From Deinococcus radiotolerans (lineage in GTDB: Bacteria; Deinococcota; Deinococci; Deinococcales; Deinococcaceae): a stretch of 64,000 nucleotides of DNA. Of this stretch, positions 38,909 through 47,166 are shown piece by piece; positions within the stretch are counted from its first letter, which is position 1; each line of letters begins with the position of its first letter. The position numbers were made by a program, and so were the translations under genes. Below the pieces are notes generated by a model. The model ran no database searches. It worked only from the letters and a program-made list of their open reading frames with translations, and was not told where the DNA came from. The stretch is from contig NZ_BMPE01000001.1 in the NCBI RefSeq assembly GCF_014647435.1, forward strand, positions 868,001 through 932,000. The letters are read 5' to 3'.

Positions 38909-39807
38909 CCGGTCAGTGTAGGCGTGCAGGCGCCCAGGCCGGCCAGGGCTTCTTCCTTACCCTTGGCTTCCACTTCGATCCACGGGACGTCGTGGTAGGC
39001 GCTGGGCACCTGGTCGATCAGCCAGCTGTGGCGGCGGTCCTGCGGGCCGTCCAGGCCGTTGCTGAGGTGAACGACCTGCCACTCCGGGGGGGTCCAGGTA
39101 CGGCGGGCGGCGAGGACCCACTGGCGCACGCTGGGGTCCTCCTGGTCGGGCAGGCGGTCGTGCACGACGTGGTGGTGCGCGTCGAAGATCAGTGGGGTGC
39201 CGGTGGCCTCGCAGACGGGCAGCAGGTCGCGGGGGCTGTAGGCGCGCTCGTCGTTTTCCAGGCCCAGGCGCAGGCGGACGCTGTCGGGCAGGTCGGGGAT
39301 GATGGCTTGGAGTTCCTGGGCGCGGCCGCCCTTGCCGCCGTGCAGGAGAAGGAGGTTCCAGGTGCTGCGCTGTAGGTGCAGGGCGTCCATGACCTGCGCG
39401 TGGCTCAGGATGGCGTTCAGGCTGCGGGCGCGTACGTCAGGGGAGTCGCTGTTCAGCACGATGAACTGTTCGGGGTGCATCAGCACGCGGATGCCGTGGT
39501 CCTGGAAGGCGTGCCCGGCCTCACGCAGTTGCGGGGCGAGGTGCGTGAGGACCAGCGCGCCGGTGTCGTCGCCTTCAAGGTCGAGCATGGGAAAGAGGCT
39601 GGAGCTGAGCCGGTAGAGGCGGATGCCGCGCGCGGCGCAGTAGTCGGCGGCGCGGCGCACGCGAGCGACGTTGTCCGCGTAGAGTTCGAGGAGTTTCTCG
39701 GCGCGCTGGTCTGGGGTCAGGGCGCGGTAGCGGGTGAGGGTAATGGTGCGGAAGCGGATCTCGGGTCCGGTGGTCAGGCACACGAGGCCGTAGGCGGGCG
39801 TCCTCAC
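38905..39807 (-). CDS. uvsE: UV damage endonuclease UvsE
   Basis: A 300-residue TIM-barrel endonuclease that nicks 5' to UV photoproducts, an alternative to UvrABC excision known from Deinococcus and fungi. It opens [20 protein letters not shown], the conserved UVDE beginning. Metal-site segments include [34 protein letters not shown] and [10 protein letters not shown] use the GTG at 39807, which gives the normal N-terminus and overlaps the DUF2256 stop by 4 bp. A longer in-frame start would add about 78 unrelated residues. Confidence 0.94.
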   Translation of the reverse strand: MRTPAYGLVCLTTGPEIRFRTITLTRYRALTPDQRAEKLLELYADNVARVRRAADYCAARGIRLYRLSSSLFPMLDLEGDDTGALVLTHLAPQLREAGHAFQDHGIRVLMHPEQFIVLNSDSPDVRARSLNAILSHAQVMDALHLQRSTWNLLLLHGGKGGRAQELQAIIPDLPDSVRLRLGLENDERAYSPRDLLPVCEATGTPLIFDAHHHVVHDRLPDQEDPSVRQWVLAARRTWTPPEWQVVHLSNGLDGPQDRRHSWLIDQVPSAYHDVPWIEVEAKGKEEALAGLGACTPTLTG

Positions 39808-39992
39808 TCGCGGGCCCGTTTGGCGGCGGCGCGGCAGCGGTCCGAGCAGTATTTGACGGTCTCCCAGTCGCGCTCCCATTTCTTGCGCCACATGAAGGGG
39901 AGGCCGCACTGGGCGCAGGTTTTGCTGGGGCGCTGGCTGGGCGGGCGTCCGCCTCCGAAGGTGCGTTCCTGGCGGGGCATGGGGTTCAGCAT
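39804..39992 (-). CDS. DUF2256-type small zinc-finger protein
   Basis: A 62-residue protein with the DUF2256 pattern: [10 protein letters not shown], then [19 protein letters not shown], four Cys that can bind one zinc. The rest is basic. In other bacteria this family often sits next to photolyase or cryptochrome genes. Here its stop overlaps uvsE by 4 bp (GTGA), so the two are translationally coupled, again a UV-repair context. A second ATG four codons in (39980) is an alternative start. Confidence 0.85.
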   Translation of the reverse strand: MLNPMPRQERTFGGGRPPSQRPSKTCAQCGLPFMWRKKWERDWETVKYCSDRCRAAAKRARE

Positions 39993-40296
39993 GGACTGGC
40001 TGGCGGCGGGGTTCCGTAAGCCGGGGTGAAGTTCCCTTCACGGGAACCCTGACTGCCTTTTGGTTTTTTAAGAAAACGTATTCAGAATGACGCGGCGTGA
40101 AATGAATTCATGGCTTGCCGAGCGTCGCACCCTATCAGCAACTGTAGAGACCACCACCATGCCGTGCAGCAGGGCCTTCTGATCGGTTGCACCCCCTGGC
40201 AACGTGATCTGACACCCTGAGGGAGAGTCAACTGTCCGATCGGCCGGTCCGTCCAATAGGGGCGCCACCAGCACAAATTGAGTGACCATCTCATCC
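39993..40296. other. A+T-richer intergenic stretch without a recognisable gene
   Basis: About 300 bp less G+C-rich than the flanks, including TTTTGGTTTTTTAAGAAAAC near 40060. Short open frames on the minus strand (for example 40068-40289) lack the local codon bias, a promoter and any family signature. It could hold remnants of inserted DNA, but I see no inverted termini or transposase motif. Confidence 0.4.
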
Positions 40297-40325
40297 TTGA
40301 CAGCGCTTTCAGCTTGTCTTACGCT
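40297..40325 (+). promoter_or_regulatory. GH16 promoter with LacI-family-type operator
   Basis: -35 TTGACA (40297-40302) and -10 TACGCT (40320-40325) with a 17-nt spacer. TGACAGCGCTTTCA (40298-40311) overlaps the -35 and the spacer and is a 14-bp palindrome with one mismatched pair around the central GCGC. This is the sequence type bound by LacI-family sugar regulators. Confidence 0.7.
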
Positions 40326-40436
40326 CCGGCTAACCCAAGGTCCGCCGACCCCACCCAGCCGGGGTCTCCCCTCCCGTCACGCCCCACCGGGCGCGGCGCG
40401 CCCTGTCCCTGCGCCTGCGTGCGCCAAGGAGTTCCC

Positions 40437-42416
40437 ATGCCCCGCTTCGCCATGCCCCTCCTGCTTCCCCTGACCCTGCTGCTCGGCGCGTGCAACCTCA
40501 CCAACGCCAGCACCACCAGCCCCGTGTGGCAGGACGAATTCAGCGGCTCCAGCCTCGACCCCAGCAAGTGGAGCCACCAGACGGGCAACGGCTTCATCGC
40601 CGGACCTGATTACATCGCCGGATGGGGCAACAACGAACTCGAGTACTACACCGACCGGCCCAGCAACGTCACGGTGCAGGGCGGCAACCTCGTCATCACC
40701 GCCAGGAAGGAGACCTTCACCGGCCCGGCCGGGACCACCACGGGCACCTTCGACTGGACATCCGGCCGCGTCCGCACCGCCGGGAAGTTCAGCCGCACAT
40801 ACGGCCGCTTCGAGATCCGCGCCAAGTTCCCCAGGGGCCGCGGCCTGTGGCCCGCCATCTGGATGCTGCCCGAGGAACCCAGCCCCTACGCCAGCTGGGC
40901 GGCGAACGGCGAGATCGACATTGCCGAGGGCTGGGGCAGCAAACCCACCGAACTGGCGCACACCATCCACTACGGCGGCGTGTGGCCCAACAACGTGTAC
41001 GCCAGTCAGGCGGTGAACTACCCGAACGGCGGCACGATGGACCAGTGGCACACCTACGCCCTGGAGTGGACGCCCGGCAAGATCCAGTGGTTCATTGACG
41101 GGCAGCTCACCAGTGAGCGCAGCCAGTGGTGGAGCGCGAAGAACAACCCACCCAGCAGCGATGCGGACCTGAACGCCTGGCCCGCGCCCTTCGACCGGCC
41201 CTTCTACCTGCTGCTGAACCTCGCCGTGGGCGGCAACTTCGACGGCAACCCGGACGCGACGACCCCGGCCCAGGCGCAGATGCTGGTCGATTACGTCCGC
41301 GTGTACGGCATGCAGAACGAGACCGGCAGCGCCGGGCCGCGCCCCGACATGACCTACCCCTGGACGCCCAAACCGGCCCGGGCCGCGCTGCCCGACGGGA
41401 ACCTCGTGTACAACGGTTCGTTCGACTGGGTGGACAGCGATCCGCACGTGACGCCCGACACGAGCTCACTGCCCGGCGTGACCAGCAGCAAGTTCTGGAC
41501 GATGTATACCGGCGGCGGCGAGGCGACCTTGAGCAACGACACCACGCAGGGGAACGCCCTGAAAGCGGACGTCACGAACCCAGGCAACGTCAACTACGCC
41601 GTGCAGGTGCGGCAGGATGGCCTGAACATCGAGCAGGGCGGCAAGTACGAGGTGTCGTTCGATACCTGGGCGCAGGCGGCCCGGCCCATGATGCTCAAGG
41701 TGGGCGGCGGGCCGGACCGCGGGTACGCCGCGTACTCCGGCGAGCAGACCGTGCAGATCGGCACTACTAAGGAACGCAAGACCGTCACCTTCGACATGAA
41801 GGCCACGACGGACGCCGCCGCCCGCCTGGAATTCAACCTGGGCAACGCCGGCACCGGCCCGGTCTGGATTGACAACGTGGTCGTCCGGCGCCTCGGGAAC
41901 GCCGCGGGCGCGCGCCCACCCGCCCCGGACGGCAACCTGCTGTACAACGCGGCGTTCACGCAGGACGCCACAGCCACCACTCCGGGCATTGCGGGCGTGC
42001 CCGGCACGGCCTACTGGACCACCTGGAGCAACGACGCGACCGGCCTGAACACCAGCGTCAGCAGCGGCGCGGTCACGCTGAACGTCACGCACGTGGACCC
42101 CGCGAACAACTGGCACGTGCAGCTGAACCAGACCGAGGTGCCGCTGACCGCCGGGAAGTCCTACACCCTGACGTTCAAGGGCCGCGCCAGCGACGCCCGC
42201 GAGGTCGCCGTGGTCATCGGCGAGAACGGCGGCAGCTTCGCCCGTTACCTGGACGCCAAGGCCGCCCTGGGCACCACAGAGCAGCCCTTCACATACACGT
42301 TCACGGCACCCGTCTCGAACGTCGCCGCGCAGTTCCAGATTCTGGGCGCGGTGGGCGCCACGGGCAGCGACTACAGCCTGAGCTTCCGGGACTTCCGCCT
42401 CGTGCAGAACAACTGA
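40437..42416 (+). CDS. GH16 beta-glucanase lipoprotein with two CBM-like domains
   Basis: A 659-residue lipoprotein (lipobox LLGAC, Cys19). Residues about 28-305 form a GH16 domain with the catalytic motif GEIDIAEG (nucleophile Glu159, acid/base Glu164), as in laminarinases and beta-1,3(4)-glucanases. Two jelly-roll modules follow (about 325-500 and 505-659), each starting with a similar phrase (GNLVYNGSF; GNLLYNAAF), typical of CBM4/9-like carbohydrate binding. It would bind and cut beta-glucans at the cell surface. AAGGAG precedes the ATG at 40437. The upstream operator suggests induction by sugar. Confidence 0.92.
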   Translation: MPRFAMPLLLPLTLLLGACNLTNASTTSPVWQDEFSGSSLDPSKWSHQTGNGFIAGPDYIAGWGNNELEYYTDRPSNVTVQGGNLVITARKETFTGPAGTTTGTFDWTSGRVRTAGKFSRTYGRFEIRAKFPRGRGLWPAIWMLPEEPSPYASWAANGEIDIAEGWGSKPTELAHTIHYGGVWPNNVYASQAVNYPNGGTMDQWHTYALEWTPGKIQWFIDGQLTSERSQWWSAKNNPPSSDADLNAWPAPFDRPFYLLLNLAVGGNFDGNPDATTPAQAQMLVDYVRVYGMQNETGSAGPRPDMTYPWTPKPARAALPDGNLVYNGSFDWVDSDPHVTPDTSSLPGVTSSKFWTMYTGGGEATLSNDTTQGNALKADVTNPGNVNYAVQVRQDGLNIEQGGKYEVSFDTWAQAARPMMLKVGGGPDRGYAAYSGEQTVQIGTTKERKTVTFDMKATTDAAARLEFNLGNAGTGPVWIDNVVVRRLGNAAGARPPAPDGNLLYNAAFTQDATATTPGIAGVPGTAYWTTWSNDATGLNTSVSSGAVTLNVTHVDPANNWHVQLNQTEVPLTAGKSYTLTFKGRASDAREVAVVIGENGGSFARYLDAKAALGTTEQPFTYTFTAPVSNVAAQFQILGAVGATGSDYSLSFRDFRLVQNN

Positions 42417-42433
42417 TCGGGTAGGCCGCTCTC

Positions 42434-42462
42434 CCCCGCCCCAGCCTATGGCCGGGGCGGGG
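42434..42462. terminator. Hairpin between GH16 gene and DAHP synthase gene
   Basis: A 9-bp stem CCCCGCCCC/GGGGCGGGG (42434-42442 with 42454-42462) extended inward by three pairs. It lies between two convergent genes. Confidence 0.7.
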
Positions 42463-42518
42463 CTGAACATGTCGCGTCAGCGTCTGGCCCCCTGGGCGGC
42501 CCCATCCACGCCCGCGGC

Positions 42519-43607
42519 TCAGCCGCTGACGGTCTCGCGGCCCAGCGCGGCGTGCGCTTCGAGCAGCAGGGCCTCGGTTTCGTCCCAACCGACGCAGGCG
42601 TCGGTGACGCTCAGGCCGGGCACGAGGGTGCTGAGGTCCTTGGGGATGCCCTGCTTGCCGGGGCGGAGGGTGCTTTCGATCATGAGGCCCTTGACGGCGC
42701 GCTGCCCGGCGGCGCGCTGGTGCAGGACGTCGCGCCACACGAGGCTCTGGCGGGTGTGGTCCGAGCCGCTGTTGGCGTGCGAGCAGTCCACCATGACGGC
42801 CGGGGTGAGTCCGGCTGCGGTCATGAGCCCCGCGGCTTCCTGCACGAACTGCGGGGCGTAGTTGGGTCCGCCGCGGCCGCCGCGGAGGATGACGTGCCCG
42901 TCGGGGTTGCCCAGGGTGTGGACAATACAGGCCTGCCCGTCGTCGTCGATGGTGAAGAACGCGTGCGAGGCGCGGGCGGCGACAATGGCGTCCACGGCGA
43001 GTTTGATGCCGCCGCCGGTGCCATTCTTGAAGCCCATGGGGGCGGACACGGCGCTGCTCATGACGCGGTGCGTCTGGCTTTCGGTGGTGCGGGCGCCCAG
43101 GCAGGCCCAGGCGACCGCGTCGAACACGTACTGCGGCGCGAACGGGTCGAGGAGTTCGGTGGCGACGGGCAGACCCAGCTCGCTGACCTGGACCATGAGT
43201 TTGCGGGTGAGTTCGAGGCCCTTGTTGATGTCGTTCGTGCCGTTCATGTCCGGGTCGAGCAGGTAGCCGCGCCAGCCGACGGTGGTGCGGGGTTTGTCCA
43301 CGTACACCCGCATGTGCACTTCCAGGCGGTCTTTCACGCGTTCACGCAGATCCGCGAGGCGGCGGGCGTAGTCGAGCGCCTGCTCGTGGTCGTGGATGGA
43401 GCAGGGGCCCACGACCACGAGCAGCCGGTCGTCGCGGCCGTGCAGGATATCCTGCGCCGCGCGGCGTCCGGCGAGCACGGTCGCTTCGGCCTGCGGGGTC
43501 AGGGGGTGCAGGGCTTTCAGGGCGCGGGGGGTGATCAGGGGCGTGAAACCGCTGACGTTCAGGTTCTCGGTGCGGCCAGCGTGGATGGTGGGCTCGGGGT
43601 GCGTCAT
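42519..43607 (-). CDS. 3-deoxy-7-phosphoheptulonate (DAHP) synthase, class I
   Basis: A 362-residue enzyme of the AroF/AroG/AroH type that joins PEP and erythrose 4-phosphate as the first step of aromatic amino-acid synthesis. Family motifs: [75 protein letters not shown] (43615-43619) precedes the ATG. The leader contains a short peptide rich in Phe, Tyr and Trp and a hairpin, so expression probably answers to charged aromatic tRNAs. Feedback specificity cannot be read from sequence. Confidence 0.94.
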   Translation of the reverse strand: MTHPEPTIHAGRTENLNVSGFTPLITPRALKALHPLTPQAEATVLAGRRAAQDILHGRDDRLLVVVGPCSIHDHEQALDYARRLADLRERVKDRLEVHMRVYVDKPRTTVGWRGYLLDPDMNGTNDINKGLELTRKLMVQVSELGLPVATELLDPFAPQYVFDAVAWACLGARTTESQTHRVMSSAVSAPMGFKNGTGGGIKLAVDAIVAARASHAFFTIDDDGQACIVHTLGNPDGHVILRGGRGGPNYAPQFVQEAAGLMTAAGLTPAVMVDCSHANSGSDHTRQSLVWRDVLHQRAAGQRAVKGLMIESTLRPGKQGIPKDLSTLVPGLSVTDACVGWDETEALLLEAHAALGRETVSG

Positions 43608-43633
43608 GGCGGGGCTCCTGGGGTGTAAGGCAG

Positions 43634-43698
43634 CGCCCGGTGGCTTGTGGGCTCACCGGGCGTCGGGGGGTGGGATGCAAACGCGACTAGGCCCGGTG
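43634..43698 (-). promoter_or_regulatory. Attenuator-like alternative hairpins ahead of DAHP synthase
   Basis: Three mutually complementary segments on the minus strand: CACCGGGC (43691-43698, inside leader-peptide codons 13-15), GCCCGGTG (43654-43661) and CACCGGGC (43635-43642). The middle one can pair with either side, so the position of a ribosome on the leader peptide can choose the fold. The downstream hairpin has a 9-bp stem but no T-run, so transcriptional versus translational control is open. Confidence 0.65.
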
Positions 43699-43734
43699 GG
43701 AACCGAACCAATAAAAGAAGCCGCGCGTCGTCAT
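43687..43734 (-). CDS. Aromatic leader peptide of the DAHP synthase gene
   Basis: A 15-codon frame, MTTRGFFYWFGSHRA, with five consecutive aromatic codons (Phe-Phe-Tyr-Trp-Phe, codons 6-10). A TACACT box (43742-43747, minus strand) ends exactly 7 nt before its ATG, so the leader peptide is probably translated from a leaderless RNA end. The arrangement is that of amino-acid attenuation leaders: shortage of charged tRNA-Phe, tRNA-Tyr or tRNA-Trp would stall the ribosome here. It is too short for standard gene callers. Confidence 0.8.
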   Translation of the reverse strand: MTTRGFFYWFGSHRA

Positions 43735-43902
43735 GGGGTGAAGTGTAAGCCGGTATACCCGGGGGGGCGGGCCGGGCGGTCTAGGGCACCGGCAGACAGG
43801 CAGCCCGGGGCGCGAGTTGTGCGCCGGGTGGCGCGTGGGCGGCCGTCCTGCCCTGACGGTGGGGCGCCTGGGGTGGGCTGATCCGCTCAGCTGGCGTCTG
43901 GT

Positions 43903-44208
43903 TCAGGCGTCGGCGATGCGGCGCAGGTTCTCGACGCGGGTGGCCAGGTCGGGCAGTTCAAGGGCGCGCAGGGCTTTGGTGGTGCGGGTCAGTCCGGCGT
44001 CGTCCACGCGGCCCTGGTTCCAGCCGGCGATCAGCATGGCGCAACCCTGGAGGGCGTCTGTGACGGTTTCCTTGTGGAACATGGCGGCCAGAGTGCCGCT
44101 TTGGGATGGGGCGGTCTGCTGGGCCTGGGCCTGGACGTCCAGCACGACCTGCATGAACACCTGGTCCAGGCGGGCGCGGTCGTCGGGGGCGATGGGGGTT
44201 CCGGTCAT
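43903..44208 (-). CDS. Small alpha-helical protein, unknown function
   Basis: A 101-residue protein, mainly helical (DDRARLDQVFMQVVLDVQAQAQQ; LPDLATRVENLRRI). A TACACT box lies 7 nt before the ATG at 44208, which favours that start over an in-frame one eight codons upstream. It is divergent from the ATP-grasp gene across 130 bp and could be linked to that cluster. No family recognised. Confidence 0.62.
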   Translation of the reverse strand: MTGTPIAPDDRARLDQVFMQVVLDVQAQAQQTAPSQSGTLAAMFHKETVTDALQGCAMLIAGWNQGRVDDAGLTRTTKALRALELPDLATRVENLRRIADA

Positions 44209-44338
44209 GGGGGGCAGTGTAGCCCGGGGCATGCGCGTTTCTTCACGTCCGCTCTCATGTCGCGTGGCGGCATGTCGCTTCAGGGGCGGTTTCCGTATCT
44301 TGGTTCATCTCAAGGGATGCATGGGAGCGTGGAACGCG

Positions 44339-46174
44339 ATGGAGTATGAGCCCGGGAGCAGGTTTTTCGATGAGATGTTCACCGCTGATCGCGCCGCCCG
44401 TCCGCATTACGCGGGCGTCAAGGCGTATCTGGATCAGCTGGGCGTGGCGGAGTTTGAGCGTCGGCATCAGTTGCTGGACCTGGCGTTCCGGAATCAGGGC
44501 ATCACGTTCACGGTGTACGGGGACGCGCAGGGAACCGAGCGGACCTTTCCGTTCGATCCGGTGCCGCGCATCATCCCGGCGTCCGAGTGGGCGCACATTG
44601 AGTCGGGGCTGACGCAGCGGGTGCGGGCGCTGAACGCGTTCCTGACGGACATCTACAGTGGCGCGCAGATTCTGGGGGACGGCGTCATCCCGCCGGAACT
44701 GGTGTACACCAGCGCGCACTTCCGGCGCGAGGTGCACGGCGTGCTGCCTCCGGGCGGGGTGTTCACGCATGTGGTCGGCACGGACCTGATCCGGAACGAG
44801 CAGGGCGAGTACCTGGTGCTGGAGGACAATCTGCGGTCCCCGAGTGGCGTGTCGTACCTGCTGGCGAACCGGCAGGCGATGACGCGGGTGTACCCGGGGA
44901 TGTTCGAGGGTCAGGGCGTGCGGCCCGTGCAGCATTACGCGTCGGCGCTGCTGCGCCTGCTGCTGGCCAGCAGCCCGCGCGAGAATGGGACGGTGGTGGT
45001 CCTGACGCCCGGCATGTACAACAGTGCGTACTTCGAGCATGCGTACCTCGCGCAGCAGATGGGTGTGGAGCTCGTGGAGGGCCGGGACCTGTTCGTGGAT
45101 GGGGGGCGCGTGTGGATGCGCACGACCGGTGGGCGGCAGCAGGTGGACGTCATCTACCGCCGTGTGGACGACGATTTCCTGGATCCGCTGGCGTTCCGGC
45201 GGGACAGTGCGCTCGGCGTGGCGGGGCTGGTGGAGGTCTACCGGCAGGGGCGGGTGGCGATTGCGAACGCCATCGGGACGGGCGTCGCGGATGACAAGGC
45301 CGTGTACGCGTACGTCCCGGACATGATCCGGTACTACCTGAACGAGTCACCGATCCTGAACAACGTGCCCACGTACCTGGGCTGGAATGCCGAGCATCTG
45401 GAGTACATGCTGGCGAACGCGGCTCAGCTGGTGTTCAAGTCGGTGGGCGAGGCGGGTGGCTACGGCATGCTGATCGGTCCGGAAGCCACGGCGGATGAGA
45501 TCACCACGTACCTGCACCGGGTGCGGCAGGACCCGCGGGAGTTCATTGCGCAGCCGGTGGTGGGCCTGTCGCGGCACCCAACGTTCTACCCGGACAGCAG
45601 TGGGTTCGAGGCGGCGCACGTGGACCTGCGGCCGTACATCCTGTTCGGGGAGGACGTGACGATCGTGCCGGGCGGGTTGACGCGGGTGGCGCTGCGGCGC
45701 GGCAGCCTCGTGGTGAACAGTTCGCAGGGGGGCGGCAGCAAGGACACCTGGGTTCTGGATCACGATGGGCCCAGCGCGCCGCTGGGCATGACGCAGCTCC
45801 TGCATGGGGACGCGGCGCCCGGTGGACAGGGGCAGCGGCAGGGGCAGCGGCAGGAGCAGTCGGCTGGTGGGCAGAGTCAGTCGCAGTGGCAGAGTCAGTC
45901 CCCGTCGCAGGGGCAGGCTCAGTGGCAGGGCGGCTTCGGCGCGGTACCACTGGATGCCGGGCCGCTGACAGAGTCGGTGCGCCGCGAGTTGGACGAACGG
46001 GACTGGCAGGTGCGGGCGCGCGCGGCCGACGACGCGCAGGTCGCGGCGTACGGTGAGAGTCAGGCGCCGAGCGCCGCGCCGGCCGATGGGACACCCGGGC
46101 CGGAGGATGGGCCGGGACCGCATTCCTTCCAGCAGCAACTTGAAAAACAGCAGCTTGAGGGGGGTGAGCGCTGA
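44339..46174 (+). CDS. Circularly permuted ATP-grasp protein (DUF404/407 type)
   Basis: A 611-residue protein of the circularly permuted ATP-grasp group, with FFDEMFTADRAARPHYAG at the start, VPRIIPASEWAHIESGL, NAFLTDIYSGAQILGDGVIP, LVLEDNLRSPSGVSYLLANR and FKSVGEAGGYGMLIGPEAT. Such enzymes are predicted ATP-dependent carboxylate-amine ligases, possibly adding peptide tags. The last 120 residues are atypical: a Gln/Ser-rich segment at about 496-532, then a charged tail ending EKQQLEGGER. An in-frame ATG at 44321 is an alternative start. The next gene overlaps by 1 bp. Confidence 0.87.
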   Translation: MEYEPGSRFFDEMFTADRAARPHYAGVKAYLDQLGVAEFERRHQLLDLAFRNQGITFTVYGDAQGTERTFPFDPVPRIIPASEWAHIESGLTQRVRALNAFLTDIYSGAQILGDGVIPPELVYTSAHFRREVHGVLPPGGVFTHVVGTDLIRNEQGEYLVLEDNLRSPSGVSYLLANRQAMTRVYPGMFEGQGVRPVQHYASALLRLLLASSPRENGTVVVLTPGMYNSAYFEHAYLAQQMGVELVEGRDLFVDGGRVWMRTTGGRQQVDVIYRRVDDDFLDPLAFRRDSALGVAGLVEVYRQGRVAIANAIGTGVADDKAVYAYVPDMIRYYLNESPILNNVPTYLGWNAEHLEYMLANAAQLVFKSVGEAGGYGMLIGPEATADEITTYLHRVRQDPREFIAQPVVGLSRHPTFYPDSSGFEAAHVDLRPYILFGEDVTIVPGGLTRVALRRGSLVVNSSQGGGSKDTWVLDHDGPSAPLGMTQLLHGDAAPGGQGQRQGQRQEQSAGGQSQSQWQSQSPSQGQAQWQGGFGAVPLDAGPLTESVRRELDERDWQVRARAADDAQVAAYGESQAPSAAPADGTPGPEDGPGPHSFQQQLEKQQLEGGER

Positions 46175-47127
46175 TGCTTCTTCTGTCGCGACTGGCCGAG
46201 AACCTGTTCTGGATGGGCCGCTACATGGAGCGGGCGGAGAACACGGCGCGGCTCCTGAGCGTGAATTACTACGCGACGCTGGAGTCCGCCGGAAGCACGC
46301 GTGATCACTGGCGGCCGCTGCTGGACCTCACGGGGGGTGAGGGGGCGCTGCGGGAGCGCTACGGCCGGGTGGATGCGCGCAGCGTGGGGTCGTGGCTGGC
46401 GTTCGACCGGGAGAACCCGTCCAGTATTGCCAGCAGTCTGGCGTTCGCACGGTCCAATGCGCGGGGCCTGCGCGACCGGATCCCGAGTGAGATGTGGGAG
46501 GCGATCAACCGCGCGTACCTGAACCTGTGCTTCGAGACCGGGTCGCTGCTCGACCGGGACGGGCTGTATGAGTTCTGCGTGTCGGCGCGGGACGCGTCGC
46601 AGTTCTTCTTCGGCATTGCGTTCGCGACCCTGCCGCGCGATGAGGGGTGGTCGTTCATGCGGGCCGGGCAGATGCTGGAACGCACCGACAACACGCTGCG
46701 GGTGTTACAGGGGCGCCTGACGCCGGAGGCGCTGCGGCCGTCGATAGATCCGGCGCGTTCCATGCTGCTTGAGCAGCGCTGGGTGCAGGTGCTCAAGGGG
46801 GCAAGCGCCTACGAGGCGTTCCGCAAGCGCCGGCATGAGGGGATCGAGCCGCGCAGCATCGCGGCGTTCCTGCTGCTGGATGAGTATTTTCCGCGCAGCG
46901 TGCGGTACGGGGCGCAGAACCTGCATGAGGCGCTGGAACAGATTGACCGCTGGCATCCGGGGGATCATCAGGACGTGACGCGCCTGTCGCGGTGGCTGGT
47001 GGCCCGGCTGGAGTACGCCCGAATTGAGGACATCCTGGACCGGCAGGACCCAGCGCTGCCGGACCTGCTGGTGGACGTGAACCGGGTCGGCGCGGCGATC
47101 ACGGCGGCGTTCTTCGAGAAGGAATGA
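46174..47127 (+). CDS. Alpha-E domain protein (DUF403)
   Basis: A 317-residue all-helical alpha-E protein, opening LLSRLAENLFWMGRYMERAE and containing RFSVR-like and WxxI repeats (RSVRYGAQNLHEALEQI). The family almost always accompanies circularly permuted ATP-grasp enzymes and transglutaminase-like proteins, as here, and is thought to form part of the same complex. Its ATG shares one base with the ATP-grasp stop (TGATG), so translation is coupled. Confidence 0.9.
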   Translation: MLLLSRLAENLFWMGRYMERAENTARLLSVNYYATLESAGSTRDHWRPLLDLTGGEGALRERYGRVDARSVGSWLAFDRENPSSIASSLAFARSNARGLRDRIPSEMWEAINRAYLNLCFETGSLLDRDGLYEFCVSARDASQFFFGIAFATLPRDEGWSFMRAGQMLERTDNTLRVLQGRLTPEALRPSIDPARSMLLEQRWVQVLKGASAYEAFRKRRHEGIEPRSIAAFLLLDEYFPRSVRYGAQNLHEALEQIDRWHPGDHQDVTRLSRWLVARLEYARIEDILDRQDPALPDLLVDVNRVGAAITAAFFEKE

Positions 47128-47166
47128 ACAGGCCCGCGTGGTGCTCGGCGGCCGGGAGGGCGCGGC

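Noticed and set aside
40068..40289. A 73-codon minus-strand frame in the A+T-richer gap
   Set aside because: No promoter, ribosome binding site, bias or homology that I can recognise.
43634..43662. Hairpin before the DAHP synthase gene as a standard Rho-independent terminator
   Set aside because: The 9-bp stem is strong but the following sequence (CTGCCTTACACC) is not a T-run, so I list it as an attenuator-like element only.
45826..45936. Tandem DNA repeat or CRISPR-like array
   Set aside because: The repetition is within a coding frame and reflects Gln codons; unit lengths are irregular and there are no spacers.
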